Assembly (NCBI GenBank): GCA_022360375.1
Contig: JAKSCW010000460.1
Span: forward strand, 1 to 7,892
From: Balneolales bacterium
Lineage (GTDB): Bacteria; Bacteroidota; Rhodothermia; Balneolales; Balneolaceae
Reading direction: 5' to 3'
DNA: 7,892 bases
This document shows positions 1 to 5,970 of the stretch, piece after piece. Each line of letters starts with the position of its first letter. Positions within the stretch are counted from its first letter, which is position 1. The position numbers were made by a program, and so were the translations under genes. The notes under the pieces were generated by a model. It had not been told where the DNA came from. It was given only the letters and a program-made list of their open reading frames with translations, and ran no database searches.

Positions 1-359
1 AGCAAACAAGAAGGATTGGGTTGTTCGAAGTACGTGATGAAGTCATTCATATCCCCTTCACCAGAAGCTCCTTTCGCCATTTGAAGAAAATTCCGCACGA
101 TCACTACCCTGCGTTCGGCCATCATGGGAAAACTTCGGGCAATCCCCAACACATTGGCAGGAGTTACCTCTTGTCCATAGAGCAGATCTAAATTGAAATC
201 TTTTTCATGAGGAGGCAATACATTCAAAAACTTGTCCAGCAATTGATCTAAATAAAACTCCTCTTCTCCATACAAAAAGTAAACTGGTTTCAGTGAACCT
301 GAATTGAAATGTTGAAGTACTTCCTGAAACCGATCTGCGCTGTTCTGTTTTCTCGCCAT
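1..359 (-). CDS. holA: DNA polymerase III delta subunit, N-terminal part (cut by left edge)
   Basis: The reverse strand is open from an ATG at 359 to the window edge, giving about 119 residues that begin MARKQNSADRFQEVLQHF and contain PVYFLYGEEEFYLDQLLDKF, then LLYGQEVTPANVLGIARSFP and RRVVIVRNFLQMAKG. This is the pattern of the HolA N-terminal domain: a xVYFLYGxExxL segment, then an 'hArSfPmmaerRvVvvrn' segment. HolA opens the beta sliding clamp within the clamp loader in the cytoplasm, and is normally about 330-350 residues, so roughly two thirds lies outside the window. The start is well placed because the family usually begins about 25 residues before VYxLYG. No Shine-Dalgarno is visible. 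A weak promoter-like TATCTTTA lies on the minus strand at 364-371, which would leave almost no leader. The gene is divergent from the lipoprotein at 482 and functionally unrelated to it. Family assignment is by recognition; C-terminal domains cannot be checked. Confidence 0.88.
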   Translation of the reverse strand, partial: MARKQNSADRFQEVLQHFNSGSLKPVYFLYGEEEFYLDQLLDKFLNVLPPHEKDFNLDLLYGQEVTPANVLGIARSFPMMAERRVVIVRNFLQMAKGASGEGDMNDFITYFEQPNPSCL

Positions 360-481
360 TATTTAAAGATACAAAATGATCACCTGGATTGATCAACAAA
401 TGGTCTACATCACTTAAGAAATTGTAGCATATGCGATAATTAAAACTCTGGTGCTAAATATTTCGATTAAAATTATCTGTT

Positions 482-832
482 ATGAAACAATACAAAATAA
501 TATCCCTGTTATTAATAAGCTTATTCTTTATTTCCACATCCTGCAGTGAGGCTACAAGTTCAAATGAGGAAACAACGTATGATCTTGAAGTAGTTAATGA
601 ATTTGGCCTCGCATTAGATGTACACATTGCCCCTGAAGAAACCAGGCAATATCAAAATTTTGGTTCTATTGCTGCAGGTTCTACCCGCATTATTGAAGAT
701 TTGGAAATCAACAGTTCCTATGTAATTACTGCAACGGAAGTTGGAGGCGGAACTGACAACTGGATTGACCAACAAACATTTAGCAACGACTCAACTGACT
801 TATATACAATTACTCTGAGACCACTTTTCTGA
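482..832 (+). CDS. small putative lipoprotein of unknown function
   Basis: The 116-residue product starts with a signal peptide of the lipoprotein type: MKQYK, a hydrophobic stretch of about 13 residues (IISLLLISLFFIS), then STSC with Cys21 as the likely lipidated residue. The lipobox is loose (Ser at -3), which is tolerated in Bacteroidota-like bacteria. The mature part of about 95 residues is acidic and looks beta-rich, with segments such as YDLEVVNEFGLALDVHI, FGSIAAGSTRIIEDLEI, SSYVITATEV and DLYTITLRPLF. The alternating pattern suggests a small Ig-like or C2-like beta-sandwich, but this is inference. The likely location is the periplasmic or outer face of a membrane. There is no Shine-Dalgarno in front of the ATG. 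It stands alone, divergent from holA and 192 bases before the ArsR operon, with no sign of cotranscription. I do not recognise the family. Signal peptide, lipobox and codon pattern make it a convincing real gene; a role cannot be assigned. Confidence 0.75.
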   Translation: MKQYKIISLLLISLFFISTSCSEATSSNEETTYDLEVVNEFGLALDVHIAPEETRQYQNFGSIAAGSTRIIEDLEINSSYVITATEVGGGTDNWIDQQTFSNDSTDLYTITLRPLF

Positions 833-963
833 TAAAACCCTTTGTCATTTTTAACCGGGCTTCTTAAACCTACTACACGATTGAGTTGAGAGTGCAGAAA
901 AGGTGTATCCAAAGGGGAAGTCAAACATCCTTCTTTGTTCTATTTGGAATTGATTAAAAAAAA

Positions 964-995
964 TTTGCGTAACCATTTAGTTACACATATATTCG
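964..995 (+). promoter_or_regulatory. promoter of the ArsR/SRPBCC operon
   Basis: TTTG at 964-967 and TATATTCG at 988-995, separated by 20 bases, resemble the -33/-7 elements (TTTG, TAnnTTTG) of Bacteroidota-type promoters, with one mismatch. The same bases can be read as a sigma-70 pair: TTGCGT at 965-970 and TATATT at 988-993, with a 17-base spacer. Either reading puts the transcript start near 1000, about 25 bases before the arsR ATG. The first palindromic operator fills the spacer and the second covers the start site. Confidence 0.5.
969..984. promoter_or_regulatory. operator 1: imperfect palindrome, probable ArsR-protein site
   Basis: GTAACCATTTAGTTAC is an inverted repeat with GTAAC/GTTAC arms. 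Two flanking bases also match symmetrically (TG at 966-967 against CA at 986-987). It lies between the two promoter elements, where a bound dimer would block RNA polymerase. Binding by the product of the gene at 1025 is inferred from position and from autoregulation being the rule in the ArsR family. Confidence 0.6.
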
Positions 996-1010
996 TAACC
1001 AATCGGTTAC
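995..1010. promoter_or_regulatory. operator 2: perfect palindrome, probable ArsR-protein site
   Basis: GTAACCAATCGGTTAC has perfect 6-bp arms around a 4-base centre. It shares its left half GTAACC and its GTTAC right end with operator 1. The two begin 26 bp apart, about two and a half helical turns. It overlaps the predicted transcription start and ends 14 bases before the arsR start codon. Confidence 0.65.
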
Positions 1011-1024
1011 ATTAATCAATTTTT

Positions 1025-1345
1025 ATGAGAAGAGATGTTTTTCAGGGGATCGCGGACCCAACACGAAGAGAAATCATTGCATTACTTGCAGAGGGAAAAC
1101 CTTTGAATCTGAATGCTATTGCAGATCAGTTTGAAATCAGCAGACCTGCTATCTCCAAACACATCAAAATTCTGGAAGAATGTAACCTCATAGATATCCA
1201 GCAAACGGGACGTGAAAGAATTTGTGAGCTCAAACCGGATGAATTGAACCCGGTTTCAGATTGGGTTAAGCAAACCACTAATCTCTGGAATTCACGACTG
1301 GATGCGTTGGAAGATTACTTAAATAAACTACAATCTAATCAATAA
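1025..1345 (+). CDS. ArsR-family (winged-helix) transcriptional repressor, SRPBCC-linked type
   Basis: The 106-residue product opens with MRRDVFQGIADPTRREII, the hallmark start of ArsR-type regulators encoded next to SRPBCC/AHSA1 genes. A winged helix-turn-helix follows: helix 2 near residues 28-36 (LNAIADQF), recognition helix at 39-51 (SRPAISKHIKIL), and the wing at about 57-68. The C-terminal helix (about 80-103) is the usual dimerisation helix. The metal-binding ELCVCDL motif of ArsR/SmtB sensors is absent, so metal sensing is unlikely. It is presumably a cytoplasmic dimer repressing its own operon through the two palindromes just upstream. The first SRPBCC gene follows after 3 bases and the second 9 bases later, which argues for one transcript. 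No Shine-Dalgarno precedes the ATG, but the conserved N-terminus fixes the start. The inducer is not evident. Confidence 0.9.
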   Translation: MRRDVFQGIADPTRREIIALLAEGKPLNLNAIADQFEISRPAISKHIKILEECNLIDIQQTGRERICELKPDELNPVSDWVKQTTNLWNSRLDALEDYLNKLQSNQ

Positions 1346-1348
1346 AAA

Positions 1349-1840
1349 ATGGAAAACGAGGTGCAGGAAGTTCACCCCATTATAATTACGAGGGTATTTA
1401 ATGCCCCGGTTGAGCTTTTCTACAAAGTTTGGACAAAACCAGAACACATTGCTCAATGGTGGGGTCCTCAGGGATTCTCAACCCGGGTTGAAGAATACCA
1501 GTTTGAGGTAGGAGGGCGCAGCAAATTTGTAATGACCGGACCTGATGGGACAGAATATCCCGTTATGGGACGTTTTCTCGAAATTGTTGAGAATAAAAGA
1601 ATTGTCACCACTGACGAGTTTGGTGATGAATACAAAGAAATGGCTAAAAAGATGAACATGGAAATCCCCCGGATTGACAAACTTGTAGCCATTTTTGAAG
1701 AAGTTGAAGGCAAAACTAAGCTAACACTTATGATGCATCACCCAACCGAAAGAGATCGTGAACTCCACGAAAAGATGCATGTTGCAGAAGGTTGGAACTC
1801 CAGCTTTGATTGTTTAGATGAATACCTCGAAACCCTTTAA
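1349..1840 (+). CDS. SRPBCC / AHSA1-domain protein (first copy)
   Basis: The 163-residue product is a single START-like SRPBCC domain of the Activator of Hsp90 ATPase homologue 1-like (AHSA1) family. The family signature is clear: RVFNAPVELFYKVWTKPEHI then AQWWGPQGF (residues about 15-43), a GG turn (VGGRSKFVMTGPDG), GRFLEIVENKRIVTTDEF, and the C-terminal helix AEGWNSSFDCLDEYLETL that closes the ligand cavity. Such proteins form a helix-grip fold that binds hydrophobic small molecules. Members beside ArsR regulators have no generally established substrate. It is cytoplasmic, with no signal peptide. Its start lies 3 bases after the arsR stop, with no Shine-Dalgarno, so translational coupling is likely. 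Function beyond fold and regulon membership is unknown. Confidence 0.88.
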   Translation: MENEVQEVHPIIITRVFNAPVELFYKVWTKPEHIAQWWGPQGFSTRVEEYQFEVGGRSKFVMTGPDGTEYPVMGRFLEIVENKRIVTTDEFGDEYKEMAKKMNMEIPRIDKLVAIFEEVEGKTKLTLMMHHPTERDRELHEKMHVAEGWNSSFDCLDEYLETL

Positions 1841-1849
1841 TTCAAAACT

Positions 1850-2398
1850 ATGGAAAAAGATTACGGAACTTTCCTTGACACAGAAACGGTGCGGTTCGAA
1901 AGAATTCTTCCCGGTACCGTAGAATTAGTTTGGTCATTTCTTACAGAATCAGAAAAAAAAGCAACCTGGCTTTCGGCAGGAGATGTAGAACCCCGGATAG
2001 GAGGAAAAGTTGAGCATCATTTTGATCATACCGTTCTTTCGAAAGAATCAGACCCATTTCCTGAGAAATATGCCGATCTTGAAAAAGGGGCGCATACATC
2101 CGGAACGGTTACCGAGTTTGATCCCCCTCACCTTCTCTCCTACACCTGGGATGAAGGAGATACAAAATTCTCGGAAGTAACTTTCGAACTTACACAGATT
2201 TCTGAGGATTCCGTCCGACTCATTTTAATCCACACTAAACTAGGTTCTAAAGATGAACCAAAAATCGGGGTTGGAGCAGGTTGGCACACTCATCTCAATA
2301 TACTTCGGGATGTTCTTTCAGGAACGGAACCGAAAGGTTTCTGGAAAGTTCATATGCCCCTGGAAAAAGAATACGCCACCCTATTACCTAGATCCTGA
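1850..2398 (+). CDS. SRPBCC / AHSA1-domain protein (second, divergent copy)
   Basis: This 182-residue protein is a second SRPBCC-fold member, clearly different from its neighbour. Recognisable parts are VRFERILPGTVELVWSFL, SEKKATWLSAGDVEPRIGG (the position of the WW/GG region), SGTVTEFDPPHLLSYTW, a beta strand VRLILIHTKLG, and the C-terminal helix GAGWHTHLNILRDVLSG. It has the tail FWKVHMPLEKEYATLL seen in this subgroup. It belongs to the subgroup often annotated 'SRPBCC family protein' or 'ATPase' downstream of ArsR genes. It begins 9 bases after the first copy, is the last gene of the operon, and its final 11 bases overlap the end of the opposing transporter gene. The two copies differ too much to look like a recent duplication; they may handle different ligands or pair up (inference). 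The ATG has no Shine-Dalgarno. Confidence 0.87.
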   Translation: MEKDYGTFLDTETVRFERILPGTVELVWSFLTESEKKATWLSAGDVEPRIGGKVEHHFDHTVLSKESDPFPEKYADLEKGAHTSGTVTEFDPPHLLSYTWDEGDTKFSEVTFELTQISEDSVRLILIHTKLGSKDEPKIGVGAGWHTHLNILRDVLSGTEPKGFWKVHMPLEKEYATLLPRS

Positions 2399-3689
2399 TC
2401 AACCTTGCCGAGAGCAAAGCAATAAGCACCATTACTATTCCCGGGAATAGAAAAATGGTGCTTCCAATTGCTCCATAAATCAGCCCACCCGCAATCATTC
2501 CAAAAATACTTGCCAGACTTCCTGTACTGCTGGCATACCCCTGGATAGCTCCCTGGTTATCTCCCCCTCCTATTTTTGAAAGTACAGACAAAAAGGATGG
2601 CCACATAATACCGTTACCTGTACTGAAGAGAATCACTGCGGTATACACCATCCATAATTCATCAAAAGTGAATAAATAAAAACAAAGAGCAAGCAAAAAG
2701 CTTCCCAAAATGATCAGGGTGCTTTCCTTTGCTTTATCAGCCAACCAGCTAAGCACAGGTCCCTGAACCAGCACCATTACTGCCCCCATCACAGAGAAAA
2801 AAATACCTAGTTCAAAAAGCTCCCAACCCAATCCCTGCACAGCATGAATCGGGAAAGAAACATAGAAGAAGTTGAAAGAGAGGAAAATGAGGAAGTACAG
2901 AATCAAAATGAACCCAACATATTGTTGTTTTATAACCTCAAAGAAGCCCAATTTTTCTTTTACTTCCGGTTCATAACAATCTCTTTGTTCGTGGTTATAA
3001 ATCTTTTTGAACTCCCCGGTTTGAACCATGTCCTTTTTATCGCATGGGGTTGATTCTTCCAGGTAAAATTTAATAACCCCAATTGCGAGGAGTGAAATAA
3101 GCATAGTTGCCACAACGGGTAAAATTTCGCCAAGAATTGTTGCCCCTAAAACCCCGGCCATAGCCGGGCCAATGATAAAACCCAGATTTGCAGAAGCTGC
3201 CATTTTTCCAAAATTCGACTTCCGGGTGTCATCTGTGCTTATATCACTCATATAAGCATTAGCCACAGAAATATTGCCCCCAGTGATTCCATCTAACGCA
3301 CGCGCAGCAAATAACAATAAAAGAGGAATAGACAAAAGGAATGCCCCGAGAAAAGCGGATTCTACATTTACCAATACCGTATTAGGTACCAATAGTGCAA
3401 CAAGGAATAAAACCCAGGCAACAAAAGTCCCAACCTGGCTTAGCAGTAAAATCTTCTTCCTACCCACGGTATCAGACCACTTACCCAAAATTGGTGCTCC
3501 AATAAACTGGAAAAAAGAATAAGTAGCCCCTAAAATGCCGTAAATCATTTCATTTCCACCAAACTTGAGAACCAGCACAATCAGGAAAGGGAGAATCAGG
3601 CTGTATCCAAGTGCCCCGATAAAATTCACCAAAAGGATTGGAAGTGTAGAAGTGCTTGTTTTTTGAATCGGGAGAATATCTTCAGTCAT
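2388..3689 (-). CDS. TetA-like major facilitator (DHA1) efflux transporter
   Basis: The 433-residue protein has the 12-helix layout of the drug:H+ antiporter-1 family in the inner membrane. Loop 2-3 carries motif A as GKWSDTVGRKK (Gly69, Asp73, Gly76, Arg77). TM4 has ARALDGITGGN, and TM5 carries the antiporter motif C as GFIIGPAMAGVLG (about 170-182). A charged central loop at about 211-255 separates the two six-helix halves. The second half has GNQGAIQGYASSTGSLASIF-like features of TetA relatives. Length is close to the usual 400-430. The substrate cannot be read from sequence; tetracycline resistance should not be assumed. The ATG at 3689 starts about 15 residues before TM1, as is usual. 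The gene converges on the ArsR/SRPBCC operon, overlapping it by 11 bp, and is divergent from the bactofilin. No copy of the operon's operator is seen in its upstream region, so shared control is unproven. Confidence 0.88.
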   Translation of the reverse strand: MTEDILPIQKTSTSTLPILLVNFIGALGYSLILPFLIVLVLKFGGNEMIYGILGATYSFFQFIGAPILGKWSDTVGRKKILLLSQVGTFVAWVLFLVALLVPNTVLVNVESAFLGAFLLSIPLLLLFAARALDGITGGNISVANAYMSDISTDDTRKSNFGKMAASANLGFIIGPAMAGVLGATILGEILPVVATMLISLLAIGVIKFYLEESTPCDKKDMVQTGEFKKIYNHEQRDCYEPEVKEKLGFFEVIKQQYVGFILILYFLIFLSFNFFYVSFPIHAVQGLGWELFELGIFFSVMGAVMVLVQGPVLSWLADKAKESTLIILGSFLLALCFYLFTFDELWMVYTAVILFSTGNGIMWPSFLSVLSKIGGGDNQGAIQGYASSTGSLASIFGMIAGGLIYGAIGSTIFLFPGIVMVLIALLSARLIRI

Positions 3690-3778
3690 GCCAAAGTATA
3701 ACAGAGAATGTGTTCAATTAGAAGTTAATATTAGAATATACCGTACACCAGGAATAACGAAGAAGAAATACCAGGTTA

Positions 3779-3807
3779 TTGGTACCTTTACAGTAGCTTT
3801 ACATTTC
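3779..3807 (+). promoter_or_regulatory. possible bactofilin promoter
   Basis: TTG at 3779-3781 and TACATTTC at 3800-3807, 18 bases apart, loosely resemble the TTTG / TAnnTTTG promoter type. This would give a leader of about 50 bases before the bactofilin ATG. An inverted repeat TACCA-N6-TGGTA (3769-3784) overlaps the upstream element. The match is weak, and no clear promoter for the divergent transporter was found in the 172-base gap. Confidence 0.22.
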
Positions 3808-3861
3808 TAAAATAGATTGAAAAAAATCGTAATCATTTAAGTCAGGAGTACTCTTCCAAAC

Positions 3862-4257
3862 ATGAAAGATACCAAGAGCCCAAACACTACTACTTTGATT
3901 CATAAAACCAGCCGCCTCGATGCCAACATCGATTCTTTAGGCGCGATTCACATTTCAGGAACCATTAATGGGGATGTTGTTGCCAAACAGCAGATTATAA
4001 TTACCGAAACCGGAAGAGTGCACGGAAACATTGCTACCAATCAAGCCGAAATATCAGGCCACGTAGAAGGAGATGTAAAAGTATCCGGAGTACTAGTGAT
4101 ACAAAACACAGCTAAAGTGAACGGAAACGTACAGGCCAAAAGCATGGCCACTGTGCAGGGCGCTCAAATCAATGGTAAAATACAGATCGGGAAAGATGTC
4201 CTTCTCCCCGGTGAAGCCCCGGCCCTTGATCAGTCCCTGAAAAAGAAGGCTGGATAA
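3862..4257 (+). CDS. bactofilin (polymer-forming cytoskeletal protein)
   Basis: The 131-residue protein is a typical bactofilin (DUF583): a short disordered N-terminus with many Thr, Ser and Lys (residues 1-17), a right-handed beta-helix core of about 18-112, and a short Pro/Lys-rich tail. The repeat is visible as G/A-x-hydrophobic-x-G-[DNK]-[VI] turns: GTINGDV (33), GRVHGNI (51), GHVEGDV (66), AKVNGNV (84) and AQINGKI (101), spaced 15-18 residues. Bactofilins self-assemble without nucleotide into filaments, usually under the membrane, and act in cell shape, stalks or polarity. The partner gene often found beside them, an M23 peptidoglycan hydrolase, is absent. An AGGAG lies at 3844-3848, 13 bases before the ATG, farther than usual. 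The start is supported because the short pre-core tail is normal for the family. The exact cellular role here is unknown. Confidence 0.92.
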   Translation: MKDTKSPNTTTLIHKTSRLDANIDSLGAIHISGTINGDVVAKQQIIITETGRVHGNIATNQAEISGHVEGDVKVSGVLVIQNTAKVNGNVQAKSMATVQGAQINGKIQIGKDVLLPGEAPALDQSLKKKAG

Positions 4258-4338
4258 AGCCTGAACCTTCCTACCATCCCTGGAAAAAGTAGAGCTGCCT
4301 GGGCTAAGTCACCCGAAAGCAAAGGATGCGCTCTGGTT

Positions 4339-4371
4339 GTTCTTTCGAGGGAGTGAGTGACTGAGAAATCC
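4339..4371 (+). repeat. REP-like unit A (plus orientation)
   Basis: This unit starts GTTCTTTCGA and ends GAGAAATCC with a GAG-rich middle. It matches the start (8 of 10 bases) and end (8 of 9) of the opposed unit at 4398-4434. Together they form an inverted pair in the gap between the 3' ends of the bactofilin and asnS genes. Copy number elsewhere cannot be seen here. Confidence 0.5.
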
Positions 4372-4397
4372 AAGAATAGCTTTTAAAGGCGAATGAC

Positions 4398-4434
4398 AGA
4401 TTTCTCTCCCGACTGCTGTCGGAATCGAAATGAC
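4398..4434 (-). repeat. REP-like unit B (minus orientation) with internal hairpin
   Basis: Read on the minus strand it starts GTCATTTCGA and ends GAGAAATCT, and encloses CCGAC-AGCA-GTCGG, a perfect 5-bp hairpin (4409-4422). It faces unit A across 26 bases and lies 8 bases past the asnS stop codon. No T-tract follows, so it does not look like an intrinsic terminator; it is the kind of palindromic unit found dispersed between genes. Confidence 0.55.
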
Positions 4435-4442
4435 AAACAGAA

Positions 4443-5936
4443 TTAAGGCCTCAACCTTCCCATCATACGAGGGAAAGGAATGGTTTCGCGAACGTGAGAT
4501 AAACCACATATCCAGGCAACGGTGCGTTCGAGTCCCATCCCATATCCTGAATGAGGTACCGTTCCAAATTTGCGAAGGTCCAGGTACCATTCAAACACTT
4601 CTTTGTCGAGTCCTTCCTCTTCAATACGTTCGTGCATTACCTCAAGATCATCCTCCCGTTGGCTTCCTCCAATGATCTCTCCATACCCTTCGGGAGCTAA
4701 CACATCCATTCCCAGTGCCAGCGTATTGGTTTCATCGCGTTTCATGTAGAACGCTTTGATTTCAGCCGGCCAGTGAGTCACAATCAAGGGCACATCATAC
4801 TGCATCATCAATACGGTTTCATCAGAACCGCCAAAATCGTTGCCCCATTCAAAATTTTGTGCGGACTCTTTCCACTGTGGAATGTTTCTATAATCCTCTT
4901 CAATCTGATCCAGCCGGACACTAATTTCAACCTGGCGCCCCTCAATCTGCTTCTTACGCCATTTCTTTGCCGAACCGTGTTCTTTTTTAATCTCTTCCCG
5001 TTCTTTCTTCAGCTCCGTTTCTTCTTGCTTTCTGGAAGCCAGAATATTGTCCAGCATTGCAGCGGTTTCTTCACTTTTTAGAATATCTACCGCTTCAGAG
5101 TATTTCATCCGAATGAATGGCTTATTGATGAGTGGAGTCAACTTTGATATGTCTCTTCCTAAAATCTCCAATTCCTTCGGGCGCTTTTCCAGTACGGTCT
5201 TCACAATGAAGCGGATCATGTCTTCGGCCAAATCCATATTCATTTCCAGGTCATAAAAAGCCATTTCCGGCTCCATCATCCAAAATTCAGTTAAATGACG
5301 CCGGGTTTTGGATTTTTCCGCTCGAAAGGTTGGGCCGAAGGTATAAATAAGGCCATGAGCCATTGCTAGTGCTTCGCCATATAGCTGTCCGGTTTGTGCC
5401 AGGTATGCCTTCTCGTCGAAGTAGTCGGTTTCGAACAAGGTGGTACTTCCTTCCGCAGCATTTCCCGTGAAAATAGGCGAATCCATTTGCACGAAATTCC
5501 GATCCTGGAAAAAGGTATGGATCGCAAAAATAATTTCATTCCGAACCCGCATCGCCGCCCATTGGCGCTGGCTTCTTAACCATAAATGGCGATTATTCAT
5601 CAGGAACTCCACTCCGTGATCTTTCGGGGTAATGGGGTAATCTTCGGCTATCTGGATTACCGAAACATCATTCACATGAATTTCAAATCCGCCAATGCTT
5701 CGCTCATCGGCCTTTACGGTGCCGGTAATTTCTAATGAACTCTCCTGCTTAAGGGCAGTAGCTCCCTCCCATGCAGATTCTGATACATCATCTTTAGCCA
5801 CAACACATTGCGAAATTCCTGTCCCATCCCTCATTTCAATAAACACCAGGCTTCCGCTGCTGCGGTAGTTATATACCCAGCCTTTAAGCGTTACGGTTTC
5901 GTCAATGTGATTGGATAATTGGTTGATGTAGGTCAT
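4443..5936 (-). CDS. asnS: asparaginyl-tRNA synthetase with a charged insertion
   Basis: The 497-residue product charges tRNA-Asn with asparagine in the cytoplasm. The N-terminal OB-fold anticodon-binding domain (about 1-100) includes VTLKGWVYNYRSSGSLVFIE. The class II catalytic core follows: motif 1 around 112-155, motif 2 as FRAEKSKTRRHLTEFWMMEPE (204-224), the AsnRS-type segment THWPAEIKAFYMKRDETNT (387-404), and motif 3 as GYGMGLERTVAWICG then IPFPR (464-490). The IKAFYMK signature favours AsnRS over AspRS. The family is usually about 430-465 residues. The excess is a Lys/Glu-rich, probably helical block at about residues 288-360, between MKYSEAVDIL and FEWGNDFGG. The ATG lies 94 bases after the M16 stop, and no Shine-Dalgarno is seen. 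A direct-acylation AsnRS suggests the cell need not rely on the amidotransferase route for Asn-tRNA, though both can coexist. Confidence 0.96.
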   Translation of the reverse strand: MTYINQLSNHIDETVTLKGWVYNYRSSGSLVFIEMRDGTGISQCVVAKDDVSESAWEGATALKQESSLEITGTVKADERSIGGFEIHVNDVSVIQIAEDYPITPKDHGVEFLMNNRHLWLRSQRQWAAMRVRNEIIFAIHTFFQDRNFVQMDSPIFTGNAAEGSTTLFETDYFDEKAYLAQTGQLYGEALAMAHGLIYTFGPTFRAEKSKTRRHLTEFWMMEPEMAFYDLEMNMDLAEDMIRFIVKTVLEKRPKELEILGRDISKLTPLINKPFIRMKYSEAVDILKSEETAAMLDNILASRKQEETELKKEREEIKKEHGSAKKWRKKQIEGRQVEISVRLDQIEEDYRNIPQWKESAQNFEWGNDFGGSDETVLMMQYDVPLIVTHWPAEIKAFYMKRDETNTLALGMDVLAPEGYGEIIGGSQREDDLEVMHERIEEEGLDKEVFEWYLDLRKFGTVPHSGYGMGLERTVAWICGLSHVRETIPFPRMMGRLRP

Positions 5937-5970
5937 TGTGTCAATTGAGAATTAAGTTCAAAAACTCCTG

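Noticed and set aside
833..960. Gap after the lipoprotein gene searched for a terminator, small RNA or small gene.
   Set aside because: No hairpin with T-tract, no good reading frame and no repeat could be supported there.
2253..2450. Plus-strand 65-codon frame overlapping the end of the second SRPBCC gene.
   Set aside because: It is the +1 shadow of that gene running into the transporter 3' end; composition is unlike a protein.
2844..3522. Two plus-strand reading frames (69 and 82 codons) inside the transporter gene.
   Set aside because: They are antisense shadows of conserved transmembrane coding sequence, with no domain pattern or upstream signals.
3831..3846. GTAATCATTTAAGTCA upstream of the bactofilin resembles operator 1 of the ArsR operon (11 of 16 bases).
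   Set aside because: The right half-site is lost, so it is not a palindrome; an 11/16 match in A/T-rich DNA is expected by chance, and it lies in the bactofilin leader.
4409..4422. CCGAC-AGCA-GTCGG hairpin considered as the asnS terminator.
   Set aside because: No T-tract follows on either strand, and it is better explained as the core of a REP-like unit.
4309..4590. Minus-strand reading frame of 93 codons across the asnS 3' end and the repeat pair.
   Set aside because: It overlaps the conserved asnS C-terminus in another frame, continues through the REP-like units, and its protein has no recognisable pattern.
4773..5579. Plus-strand reading frames of 61-102 codons inside asnS, one of them rich in Phe and Leu and membrane-like.
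   Set aside because: The hydrophobic look arises from reading the Lys/Glu-rich insertion codons on the opposite strand; not an independent gene.
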